This document shows positions 24,592-35,989 of a stretch of 64,000 nt of DNA, one piece after another. Location of the stretch: positions 11,797,501 to 11,861,500 of the forward strand of contig OX327693.1 of NCBI GenBank assembly GCA_946807835.1, written 5' to 3'. The notes under the pieces are model-generated. The model had not been told where the DNA came from. It did no database searches and saw only the letters and a list, made by a program, of their open reading frames with translations. Both the position numbers and the translations under genes were made by a program. Position 1 is the stretch's first letter; the number at the start of each line of letters is the position of its first letter. The stretch comes from Ailanthus altissimus. Its lineage: Eukaryota > Streptophyta > Magnoliopsida > Sapindales > Simaroubaceae.

Positions 24592-25746
24592 AATAATATT
24601 AAATTATATAATTCTAATTCTAATTTCAATTTTAATTACATTAAATCTTATAATTCTGATTTTAATTTTAATTTTAATTACGTTAAAAATTATAAGTTCA
24701 ATTTCAATTTTATTTTAATTAGGTTAAATAAATTTAATTTTAAATCTAATTTCAATTTCGATTTTAATTATGTTAAATATTATAATTTTAATTTTAAATT
24801 TAATTTCAATTACGTTAAATGATACCATTCTAATTTTAATTACATTAAATATTATAATTTCAATTTTAATTTCAATTATGTTAAATATTACAATTTTAAT
24901 TTCAATTTTAATTATGTTAAAATTTTATAATTTCAAATCCAATTTCAATTTTAATTATATTAAATGTTATATTTTTAATTCCAATTTTGATTTCAATTAT
25001 GTTAACAGTTATAATTTTAATTATAATTTCGATTTCAATTTTAATTACATTAAATGTTATAATTTCAATTTTAATTACGTTAAATGTTATAATTCTAAAT
25101 TCATTTCGATTTTATTTATATTAAATGTTATAATTTTAAATCTAATTTCAATTTTAATTTTATTTACGTTAAAAGTTACAATTCTAATTTCCATTATGTT
25201 AAATGTTATAATTCTAATTCTAATTTTAATTACATAAAATATTATAATTCTAATTTTAATTTCACTTACTTTAAATATTATAATTCAAATTTCAATTTTA
25301 ATTTTAATTACATTAAAATTATAATTTTATTTCTAATTTAAATTAAATATTAAATATTATAATTCCAATTCTAATTTTAATGACATAAAATAATATAATT
25401 TCAATTTTAGTTTTAAGAACGTTAAATATTTTAATTCTAATTTCAAATTTAATTTTAATTTTAATTACTTTAAACATTATAACTATAATTTCAATTTCAG
25501 CTTCAATTATATTAAATGTTATAATTTCAATTCCAATTTCAAACTCAATTTCAATTACGTTAAATGTTATAATTAATTATTTTAATTTTAATTTCAATAA
25601 CATTAAATATTATAATTTAATTTCAATTTCAATAATGTTATATGCTATAATTCTAATTCCAATTTCAATTTTAATTACGTTAAATCTCATAATTCTAATT
25701 TCAGTTTCGTTAAATGTTATAATTCTAAATCCAATTTCAATTTGAT
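24592..25746. repeat. Low-complexity array, left block
   Basis: Continuous reiteration of phrases such as TTACGTTAAATGTTATAATT and CTAATTTCAATTTTAATT in varying order; the spacing between successive GTTAAAT words is about 30-60 bases. Almost no G occurs outside the GTTAAATG word. The 155-codon open frame at 24770-25237 translates to I/L/N runs and is a by-product of the repeat. Confidence 0.9.
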
Positions 25747-26389
25747 ATTATATAATTTGTTTATATTTAAAAAAATATTTTTAAAAATAAAATAAATAAA
25801 ATGATAAAAATTTGAAAAACTAATTTGTAACTGTCGTTGGAAACGGCAGCTAACTGGTGGTTAGACGCCATTTTTTGATGATATTTCAGCGATAAAAAAT
25901 ATCAAATTTTATATTATTAAACTCTTTTTTTTTAATCTATACAATTGTAGGTCATTTTTTACTAAAAAAAAGATTGAAAAATGCCAAATGTAGTGATGAG
26001 GGGTGGTGGTGACCATCACCCCCGTCAAATGGTAGGGTGGTGACTTGCACTATTCTTACCTATAGACAGATCACCAATCTATCCATAGATGGAGGCGATG
26101 CAAGTCACCGCCCCATCATTTAATAGCAAGTGACGAACGCTGCTGCTTCTCACCACCACATTTGGCCATTTTTTAGTATTTTTCTTCTAAAAATGTCTAC
26201 ACCATTGTGTAGATAAAAAAAAATAGACTCTAATGACTTAAAATATAATCTTTTTTATGTTAGAGGCTCGTTGAAAAATGACGTTGGTCGTCGTCTCCAA
26301 TGACAGTTACATATTCTTTTTTTTAATGATTTATCATTTAATTTAAGTTTTTGTAAAAATATTTTTAAAAATATTACCAACTATATAAT
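25747..26389. mobile_element. Foldback element with ~300-bp arms
   Basis: Left arm 25747-26049 and right arm 26099-26389 are imperfect reverse complements around a 49-base centre. Matching landmarks are ATTATATA at the outer ends, then GTAACTGTCGTTGGAAACG (25827) against the complement of CGTCTCCAATGACAGTTAC (ends 26310). The central AAATGCCAAATGTAGTG faces CACCACATTTGGCCATTTTT, and GGTGACTTGCA faces TGCAAGTCACCG. The body is clearly richer in G+C than the array it interrupts. It has no coding capacity, so it would be non-autonomous. A transposase family cannot be assigned from the ends. Confidence 0.75.
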
Positions 26390-26585
26390 GACACGTGTTA
26401 TTTTGTGTCACGTTTCAAATTTTAATTTAATTCTATGGTTAAATTACTTTTTTTTTATTATCTTTCCACCATTAATACTAACGATAAAAGTTAACATATT
26501 AGAAAATTTTGGGTATTTTATCTCTAATTGAGATAAAATTGTATTTATGTCTAAAATATTGGGGTAAATTTATTGTTATCCCTTA
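26390..26585. other. Dispersed-element tail flanking the foldback
   Basis: Shares diverged phrases with 14265-14490 (ACACGTGT, GTATTTTATCTCTAATTGAG, ATTGGGGTAAATTT, TTATCCCTT) and ends exactly where the low-complexity array resumes. It is probably the right part of the same insertion as the foldback. Confidence 0.5.
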
Positions 26586-27310
26586 AATCTTATAATTTAG
26601 ATTTCAATTCTAATTTCATTTACGTTAAATGTTGTAATCTCAATTATAATTATAATTTTAATTAGGTTAAATAATTTTAATTCTAAATTTAATTTTAATT
26701 TTGATTTCAATTACATCGAATGTTATAATTTGGTTTCTAATTTTGATTTCAAAATTACGTTAAATGATATAATTTTAATTTCAATCTCAATTACGTTAAA
26801 TGTTATCATTCCAATTTTAATTTCAAATTTAATTTTAATTACGTTAAATATTACAATTTTATTTTCAATTTTAATTAATTTAAATGTTATAATTTTAATT
26901 TTAATTATGTTAATTATTATAATTCAAATTTTAATTTTAATTACATTAAATATTAATATTCCAAATCCAAATCCAATTTCAATTTCAATTTCAAGTATAT
27001 AAAATATTATAATTATAATTATAATTTTGATTTTAATTACATTAAATATTATAATTTTAATTATGTTAAATATCATAATTCCAATTTTGATTTCACTAAC
27101 AATGTTATAATTGTAATTCTAATTTCGATTTTAATTATTTTAAAATTATAATTATAATTTATATTTCTATTATATTAAATATTGTAATCTCAAACCCACT
27201 TTCAATTTCAAGTATATAAATGTTATAATTTTAGTTCTATTTCTGATTCAAATTTTAATTACGTTAAATGTTATAATTTAAATTTTAATAAAGTTAGACG
27301 TTATAATTAA
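26586..27310. repeat. Low-complexity array, right block
   Basis: Same phrase set as 24592-25746 (TTACGTTAAATGTTATAATT and relatives) in the same orientation. The blocks were one array of about 1.9 kb before the 25747-26585 insertion. Confidence 0.9.
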
Positions 27311-27329
27311 AAGTCCAATTACAGTATCG

Positions 27330-28247
27330 ATGAGAAGAAATATAAAACTAGATATAAATTTTCTATTATCCAGACCAGACTAAAAGTCCAAGTCTGTGTA
27401 TCCTCTAACATGTTACTTTCTCTATGATTCAAAATCTTATCCTCTATAACTCTCAGGTATATTAGATATGTTTCATGGTCATTCAATGGTCGTGACTTGG
27501 ATCAGTTTGATAATAGCTCGTAACACTGATAACCATCTAGATCCAAGTTTCATACATAACATGGCATACATGAAGTTACCTCTAACTGATGCATATGGTA
27601 TATTAGACATTCTAACCTTTTCATCTCCTTGTCTAGGATACTTTATCTTAGAAAGATGAATACCATGTTTAAAAGGTACATTAACTATCTCACAGTTAGT
27701 GAAGTTGTACTTTTTAACAACATAGTCTATGTACGAGGATTGAGATAGCCCTATTTGTCTCTATAAAAATTCATAACTAGTATATAGGAATCTCAAATCT
27801 TTCATGGATAAGTTCTTACTCAGATAACTCTTATCCAACTGACTTATAACATACCAATGTTATTTTTGACAAAAAAAAGTATGTCATCTATATAGAGAAT
27901 TAGAAAGAAAATTATACTCCTACTGTCCTTTCTAAACACACACATTTTTTCTTCGTTCTTAATAAAATTAGACTTTCTGATTTTTTTGTTCAAATGAAGA
28001 TTTTTGCTTCAAGAAAACTACTTAAATCTGTATAACCCCTTCAATTTGCATATCAGATTAGAAGTCAGACTGAGTGCAAAGCCTTCAGGCTATTCCAAGC
28101 ATATCGTTTAGTCGAGATATACATTTTGGAATGCAATCTTTTACATCCATCTACTAGACCTCAAAATCTTAATATGTTGTAATAGCCAACAAAATTTGAA
28201 TTGACTTTAGCATTGCTACTAATGAAATAGGTTTCCTCATAACCGAT
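27330..28247 (-). pseudogene. copia B, 3' part of RT
   Basis: Starting at 28247 the minus strand reads IGYEETYFISSNAKVNSNFVGYY, aligned to the standard copia RT phrase DYEETFSPVAMLKSIRILLA. It continues through EGFALSLTSNLICKLKGLYRFK and the catalytic block LYIDDILFFVKNNIGML (near 27890). A decayed MHQLEVTSCMPCYV..NLDLDG corresponds to the region before RNase H. Stops and frameshifts are frequent. The fragment is cut on the right by gypsy 1 and fades on the left into the low-complexity array. Its missing 5' half is the plus-strand piece ending at 49527. Confidence 0.85.
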
Positions 28248-29347
28248 TGACACGTCCAGAATATAGGAGTTTATTCTAAAGTGCAGGATTGTCGAAGTAA
28301 TAAATAACTCAGAGAGAACGGGGTCGATCCACAGAGAAGTAGAATTAAAATTACAAATTATAAACACTTTTAAGATAATTAATGCAGTATAAGATGTTTG
28401 CAAATATTAATTCAATTAACCAATTCAAATAAAAGTTAAGATTAAAGGGATCCACTCTTGGCATAAGAAGTAAGAATATATTTGACTCTTTTTATAACTC
28501 AATTGGAATCCTCACACAAAGGAAGTTCCAACCAGAAAATATAACAATTAAAATTCATTATCATTTATATATTGATTAGTATTTATTTCTTTCAATTATT
28601 ATACATAAAATCTTATAAATGGGTTTAAGTATTTATTATGCCAATCTTTATATTTGTCTAAAATAAATCAAGACTCTCACTTTACAAGAAATGGTATATA
28701 CACCAAATCGTGTAAATGGTTTCAAGAATTTATTATGCCAAATATAAAGTTTGTCAATAATAAATCAAGAATAACCACTTTAGAAGAAAATGTATTAATT
28801 CTACAAACAAAATAAATACATCACATATAAATTTGCATAACTTAAGAATGAAGCATTAAATTCATGAATAAGTGTTAAACATATCTTATTACCTTGCCAG
28901 GAGTTTCACTCTTTCACCTTTAGCTGTCAATCAAAACATCAGAGTTGTAGATAAGTCTCTTATCTTTCCAAATTCAGTTGTCTCATACGTATTAGATACG
29001 TATTACTATAGTTATGAGCCAAATACTGATGACTGTTCAAACTGGGTCTGTACTGCAGATCAATTCTGTTCTAGGCCATTTTCACCCTCTAAACACTCAA
29101 ATTACAAATTCTTTATGAAATAAAATATGATAGCCCATTGAATCAGCTCTTCACAAGATTAAGAATCACTCTAATTGAATTTTTAGGTAGAAAGTTATAC
29201 CCATTTTATCGAACCTACCACAAAACAGTTAAAAGATAATTAGGTACAATATTGTAAACATACTTAAGTTAAGAAAATTAAATACACTAGTAATACAAAA
29301 CAATGATGTAAAAATCTTATTAAATGAGTAATTGCAAGTGTTCATCA
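28248..29347 (-). repeat. 3' LTR of gypsy 1, 320-bp internal deletion
   Basis: It is 1100 bp against 1420 bp for the 5' LTR. The missing block corresponds to 38493-38812 of the other LTR. TAGC stands at both edges there (38493 and 38813) and once at the join near 28921-28924, so the loss used microhomology. The lost block includes the TATA-like TATATAAATAG. Confidence 0.9.
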
Positions 29348-31225
29348 CATCCTCCAACTAGCTTATTGCTAGTCCCTAGCAATTTGAGTACAGATAAAAT
29401 TTGAACACTACCTAAGTATTTCAAACAAAATATCAATTTAAGATCACAATCGCTATAAAGGTTATTTCAATCATAAGTTTCAAAATTGTGTGTGTGTGAA
29501 CTAAGCCAAAACTTTCTTACCACAAACCACAACATATATAACCATGAAATTTTTTTTTCATCCTTCAGCTAAACAACCGAATCATTCTTCATCCTAAATA
29601 ATGTCATTCCAAACAAAAATTAACCATTTCAATAGATCAATGAAAGTTCGTAAGCTGTTATCTCAAACCTCTCCACTCACTCACAAAAAATATGTGAGTT
29701 TAGAAATAATATGTATACTTAAACATGAAAATTCTCTTGGCTATATATATTGAATCATCCATCTTACCACAACATTTAGTATTGTTCTCAAGAAATCATT
29801 TCAAAAGTTATTCTTTAGTAACCTAGAAAGAAAAAGTGATTTAAACTAAACAATTTTGAAATCATACATCGATAGCAAAGCAAATTTATTTACGCAAGAG
29901 TTACTAAAAACTTAAGCAACAAACATAAAATAAATTAAAAATAAACCAATTAGAATGTATTTCAAAAGTTCAGTAATGTATTCTTTACTCTGCATTCTAG
30001 AACTAGAATGCGTCTCAAGAATGCATAAAAAAACCTTTGATTCACACCATTTATGAATTTATTTTTTACAGAACAAAGTGCTAACAATAATAAAATAAAA
30101 TAATTAACACTAACATTATATACTAACTATCCTCCCCCCAACCAGATTGAGACATTGTCCTCAATGTCAAAATATAGAAAGAGTAAAGTATAGAAGATAT
30201 CACCTAAAACATCTTTTATTGAAAATTAAAACTGCAACAAAATAAAACAAGTCACACAAAATGCTTAAAAATACATAGAAGTAGATAGGCTACAGACGAA
30301 GCGTCAAATCTATCTTGCGTTTTTTTTCATTGTTATCAGTATACTAATTTATTTGACTTATTGTTGGATCAGATAGAGGTGTAAAAGCTTGTAGTTCATC
30401 GAGTAACTGATCAACAGTTGAAGCAAAAATGAGGATCTGTCGTGCTGCAGATGAGACGAATTTTGTTTCTACCGTATAGTTAAAAAAAGATAACAACCCA
30501 TTATAAAAACTATCAACATTTAACAAACCAATGGGTTTTTTTTATGGATTTACAATTGTGCCCATGAGACAATTTGAAAAATTTCCTCCAATGTTCTGAA
30601 CCCTTCAGGTAGAGCTATAAAGGTATTAGTATTACGAAGCATAAAAGACATTCATTCATACATTGATGATACCTGTAACTCATCCCCAATTATTTTTCCT
30701 ACAATGTCTTTAAGAGTTAGAGCTTTCGGTATAATACCCAAAACTTGATTGCCTTTATTTTATACAGCGGTTGCCACACGTCCCATTAATCCAAGACTAC
30801 CTCCTCTATATACTAAATGAATATTTTGCTAAGCTAATACCTTACCAAGGGTTTCTACTGCTTCTACAATCTCACTAGTTTTTCCAGGGCTGGATCTATA
30901 AAAGACACAAATTTTTGTGAATTTACGAGTTAATGATCCTTCCATGATTACACTCACCCTCTCTCTTGAATGATTTTGAGTTTGTATAAAGATGCAGAAA
31001 CAATGCAATGTAGTTATAGAGCCAAAAAGTGTTGCAAAGTTAAGTCACATGGGCTGTTGACTTAAAATACAAAATTTTCAACAGCTTTTTACCAATTTTC
31101 AATTTGTTAGCTGGAAAAGTCACATGGATTGTCGGCTTAAATTGCAAAAATTTTAAAAAGGACTATAGGTGGTTGGTTATTGAAAAGATGTTTGAGTTTG
31201 AAATGAAACATTTAAAAATAACAGC
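29348..31225 (-). other. Gypsy 1 region between extra ORF and 3' LTR
   Basis: 29348-29555 is the sub-LTR segment also found in gypsy 2 (as arms near 56638-56850 and 58165-58377). 29556-30940 is unique to gypsy 1 within the window, and gypsy 2 has a different 370-bp piece in its place. A minus-strand open stretch at 30344-30526 has no recognisable motif. 30941-31225 matches 57227-57540. Confidence 0.6.
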
Positions 31226-31825
31226 TATAGTAAATATATACAAGTAGTTGTGATTGTGGCTCACATCTTCCTCTAGTTTTACGTCTAGTAATGGCTTAAA
31301 CGCCCTTTATGGGTCGGGGATAGGCTTTCCATCTAATTTTCTTATAAATTGGCAAACAGAGTCTTTTAAAGTCAGATTCCCGAGACTGTACCGCTCATAT
31401 TCTTTTAAGAATATGTCTCATAATTCACAAATTACAATATGCACATATCCACTAAGATGTGTCTCAAGAGTCAATAAGATATCATCTAAAAACTCCTTAC
31501 TCAGGCCATCCTTAATGAACCTAATTTTATCTTCGCGATTTACAGACATCATTCCTAAAGTAGGGTAATGTGTGTTGCAAGTCATGCGTGCACACTTGTA
31601 ACAAACGTTTAATCGTTTTGCTCTTTGTTTTTTTTTTTTTTTGCAAAAGAGCTTTTACCTAAGTCGGGCATGTAGGAAATTAATAAGTTTGAAAATTCAC
31701 CTACTAATCGAATTTTGGCTTCAATTAACCAACGTAAATCAACAAGTATATTCATAATCATTAATAACCTTAATCTTTCACATCTTGCTTGGTAAATTTT
31801 CTTCAAGGAATTTTGAGGCAATGAT
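31226..31825 (-). pseudogene. Unidentified Cys-containing reading frame after gypsy pol
   Basis: Right to left it reads MPQNSLKKIYQARCERLRLL, then DLRWLIEAKIRLVGEF. After a frame change comes a Cys motif CYKCARMTCNTHY (near 31595-31560). It continues MMSVNREDKIRFIKDGLSKE, LDDILLTLETHLSG and SLGNLTLKDSVCQFIRKLDG, ending near KPLLDVKLEEDVSH. The phrasing is protein-like and its right part recurs in gypsy 2 (57540-57798). It is no domain I can name. Athila-type elements often carry an env-like or additional ORF here; I do not claim that identity. Confidence 0.45.
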
Positions 31826-32011
31826 GGAAAATGTTTTTTTCAAATTTTTTAGAATGCCATCCATTTTTTTTTAGAAAAAGGGGAAGAATATCAGTAATTA
31901 TGAGAAATTGACAAAATCGAGTTGAAATATAACGGAGTACCGTTATCCGCCACCTAACCGGGGTGCAAAATAAAATACTAACAAAAATACATAATTAACC
32001 TGCAAGTAAAA

Positions 32012-32036
32012 ATATATATATATATATATATATATA
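32012..32036. repeat. (AT)n microsatellite
   Basis: Twenty-five bases of alternating AT just beyond the 3' end of gypsy 1 pol. Confidence 0.9.
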
Positions 32037-32084
32037 AAGTTAGAAGAAAAATAAATATATATAAATATGTAAAATAAAGATTAA

Positions 32085-35000
32085 TTGGTCCAGTAACAAG
32101 GGTCCAACAGGGACACAAATTCTTCATGAAAAGCTTGGTTTTCTAGAAACGGCTTGAGTCTTTGCCCATTTACCTTAAACACATTCTCATTTCTAAGATT
32201 TTCAATGTTATTTGTTCCATAACGGTACACATGTTTCACAATAAAATGTCCACTCCATCTTGATCTTAATTTTCCAAAGAATATGTGAATTCAAAAATTA
32301 TAAAGCAAAACCTTTTTACCAACATCAAATGTATTTCTTTGAATTTTTTATCATGAAAAGCTTTGATTTAGTTTTATGAATTTTTGAATTCTCATCATGA
32401 AAAGCTTCAAGTTTATTTATTTGTAATTTACGTATGTGTCTAGCAGAATCAAGATTTGCATTGAAAATTTTAATGACCCAGTAGGCTTTATGCTCAAGTT
32501 CCACAGGTAAATGACAAGGTTTTTCATAAACTATCCTATAAGGAGACATACCCAATGAAGTTTTAAAAGTAGTTCTATAAGCCCACAGTACATCATTTAG
32601 TCTTAAAGACCAATTTTTGCGATTTGAATTTACAGTTGTTTCTAAAATTTATTTTATCTCCCTATTTGCTAATTCAACTTGTCCACTTGTCTGAGGAAGA
32701 TAAGAGGTAGCAACTTTATAAGTAATACCATATTTTTTCATTAATGTTTCAAATGATCTATTACAAAAATGCTTACCCCCATCACTTATAATGGCTCGAG
32801 GGATTCTAAATCGACTTAAGATATTTTCTTTCAAAAATTTCATGACTGTTTTATGGTCATTATTTCGACATGGAATAGCCTCAATCCATTTTGAGATATA
32901 ATCTACTGCAACTAAGATATACGTAAATCCAAATGATAATGAAAATGGTCTCATAAAATCTATCCCCCAACAATAAAAGATTTCAATAACAAGAATGGAG
33001 TTCAAAAGTATCATGTTTCGTTTTGAAACTGATCCAAACTTTTAAAAATTTCATACGTTATACAAAATGCAAGTGTATCTTTAAATAAAGTGAGCCAATA
33101 AAATCTACACTGCAAGATTTTTGTAGCTATTTTTTTTTATGAGAAATGTCCCCCACATGCTTCAGAATGACAAAATTCAATAACTTTACTTACCTCATTG
33201 TCGGGTATGCATCTTCGAAATATTTGGTCACGACAATATTTGAAGAGATAAGGATCATCATAATAAAACTTTCTTACCTCAGTTAAAAAATTCTTTTTGA
33301 TTTGAGCGTTCCATTGAGGTGGCATTTTTCTTGTTACAAGAAAATTAATAATATTAGCATACCAAGGCATTGAATAGTAGAAAATAAAAAATTCATCGGG
33401 AAAAAAAACATTAATAGGTGTTATTTTTGTTGATGAATCTGGTGCAGGTCTTAATAAGTGATCTACAACAACATTCTCAAATCTCTTCATATTCTTGATA
33501 GTGATAATAAATTCTTGTAGCAATAGAATCCATCGAATCAGCCTTGGTTTTGCATCATATTTTGACATTAAGTATCTTACAACAGCATGGTTAGTAAATA
33601 CAACAGTTGAAGAACCAATTAAGTAAGAACGAAATTTGTCTAATGCAAATATTATAGCAAGTAGTTCTTTTTTAGTTGTTGTGTAATTCATTTATGCATT
33701 GTTTAAAATTCTACTTACGTAATAAATTACATAGGATTTACCTTCCTTTCTTTGTCCCAATATAGCACCAACATTGTAAGCACTAGCATCACACATGAGC
33801 TCAAAAGGTAAAGATCAGTCAGGAGATTGTATGATAAGAGCAAATGTTAAGAGGCCAATTAATTTTTCAAACGAATTTTGACACTCTTGAGTCCACTCAA
33901 AGGATACATCTTTTGCTAAGAGGTTAAAAAGAGGTTTAGATATAGCACTAAAGTTTTTTATGAACCTCTTATAGAATCCAACATGTCCTAAAAATGATTG
34001 GACTTCTCTGACTATTTTTGGTGGAGGCAAATGTGTAATGAGTTCAACTTTTGCCTTATCCACTTCAATTCTTTTAAAAGACACTACATGTCCCAAAACA
34101 ATTTTAGAAGTAACCATGTAATGACATTTTTTCCAATTCAATACAAGACTCTTTTCTTCACATCTTTTTAAGACCTTTTCTAAGTTTTCAAGACAATTAT
34201 CAAAAGAATTTTCAAATATAGTTAAATCATTCATGAAAACTTCTAAATAATGCTCAATCATGTCATTAAAAATGCTTAAAATACATCTCTAAAATGTTGC
34301 TAGGGCATCACAAAGTCGAAAGGGCATTCTTTTAAAAGCAAAAGTCCCAAAAGGGCATGTGAATATAGTCTTTTCTTGGTCCTCTAGTGCTATAAAAATT
34401 TGATAATAGCCAGAATAACTATCTAGAAAGCAATAGTAGGGATGTCCTGCTACTCTTTCTATAATTTGATCAAGGAATGGTAAAGAAAAATGATCTTTTT
34501 TAGTGGTTGAGTTCAACTTTCTATAATCTATGCACATCCTCCAATTAGATGAGACTCGAGTTAGTATTAACTCATATTTTTTATTTTCAATGACTGTGAT
34601 TTTAGATTATTTTGGTACTACCTGAGTATGACTTATCCACTTACTATCTGAGATAGGATAGATGATTCCTACTTCAAGTAATTTGAGAACTTCAGCTCTC
34701 ACTACCTTTTTCATATATGGATTTAATCTCCTCTGAGGTTGTTGGGAAATTTTGGCATTATCCTCTAAGTGTATTTTATGTGTGCAAATCCAAGGATTAA
34801 TACCATTTATGTCTTTTAAAGTCCACTCAATTGCATTTTTATGCATTTTTAATAATTCAATCAACTTGCCTTCTTGTTCGCTTATGAGCGTAGAAGAGAT
34901 TACCATCGGGTAAGTTTGTTTCTCTCCAAGCAATGTATATTTCAATCCTTCAGCAGAGGTTTTAACTCCAACTTTGAAATTTCGTTCTATTTATCCTTAT

Positions 35001-35640
35001 TTTGTTCCAATTCTTCAAACTTTAGTTTCCATCCTTTATTTTCAATCACTTGTGCATGATCAAGTAAAGAACATATGTCAGAGATTTTAGGATCTAATTG
35101 TATATTTGACTAAAATGAATTTATTAAATACATTTCTAAAGGATCGGCAGAACTCCCTTTTTGAATATGATCCTCCACAATTGTTTCAATCATGTCGCCT
35201 TCTTCACTTTCATCCTCCCCTTCATATGGTTGCTTACACATATTGAAAATATTGCATTTAAGTGCCATGTTTTCAAATGAAAGCTTCATTACTTCATTCC
35301 TGTAATTAATGAAAGCATTAGAAGTTGTTAAAAATGGACGACCTAAAATAACAGGTATCAGATTACATCCTTTAACAGGTTCTGTGTCCAAGACAATAAA
35401 ATCCATAGGATATATGAATTTATCAATTTGAACTAAAACATCTTCCACTGTCCCTCTTGATACTTTTATTGATCTATTGGCAAGTAAAAGGATTACAGAA
35501 GTTGATTTTAACTCACCGAGATTGAGCTGCTGATAAACTGAATACGACAGTAAATTCACACTAGCACCAAGATCAAGTAAAGCTTGTTCAATTTTATAAC
35601 TTCCAATAATACATGAAATTATAGGACAACCAGGGTCTTT
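32085..35640 (-). pseudogene. Gypsy 1 pol (protease, RT, RNase H, integrase)
   Basis: The protease site LLDLGASVNLL lies at about 35590-35548, ending with VILGRPFLTTSNAF. The RT core follows at 34537-34289 (MCIDYRKLN..., CFLDSYSGYYQ, FGTFAFKRMPF). Its catalytic box reads FMNDL near 34235, with Asn for the first catalytic Asp. RNase H/tether starts at TKKELLAIIFALDKF (33680). The integrase core has D in GIDFMRPF (32965), D in IISDGGKHF (32785) and E in SGQVELANREIK (32655). The integrase C-terminus is FFGKLRSRWSGHFIVKHVY...FKVNGQRLKPF (32280-32140). Several frameshifts and stops break it. Confidence 0.92.
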
Positions 35641-35989
35641 ATTTCAAAGCATTATTGTTCTGAAGAATGGCACTTACTTGTTCAGCTAAAAATGCTTTCT
35701 TTTTCACAATCAGTTTTCTTTTTACTTTGCATTAATCCTTCAAAAATTTTGCATAAGAGGGCACCTACTTAATAGTATCCAGTAAAGGAATATTAACTTT
35801 TACCTATTTGAAGATTTCAAAAATTTCAGGATTGTGATTCATCTTCTTAGTATTACGTAATGCATGAGGAAATAGGGGTGGGGGTTAGGGTTTGGTGTTT
35901 TCTTCATTAGGTGTAGGTTCAACACTTTCCTTACCCATAGTGATTGATTCATCACTCTCATGAGGTTCAGGAATGTCGTTTCAACAATT

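Noticed and set aside
24770..25237. 155-codon open frame
   Set aside because: Translation is runs of I, L, N and S made by the low-complexity array; G and stop codons are rare there by composition.
31254..31568. 104-codon plus-strand frame
   Set aside because: It is opposite the minus-strand reading frame of gypsy 1, whose translation is more protein-like and recurs in gypsy 2.
32085..35640. Endogenous pararetrovirus as source of the RT
   Set aside because: LTRs, a tRNA-Asp primer site and an integrase with D, D and E after RNase H identify Ty3/gypsy; no movement or coat protein motifs are present.
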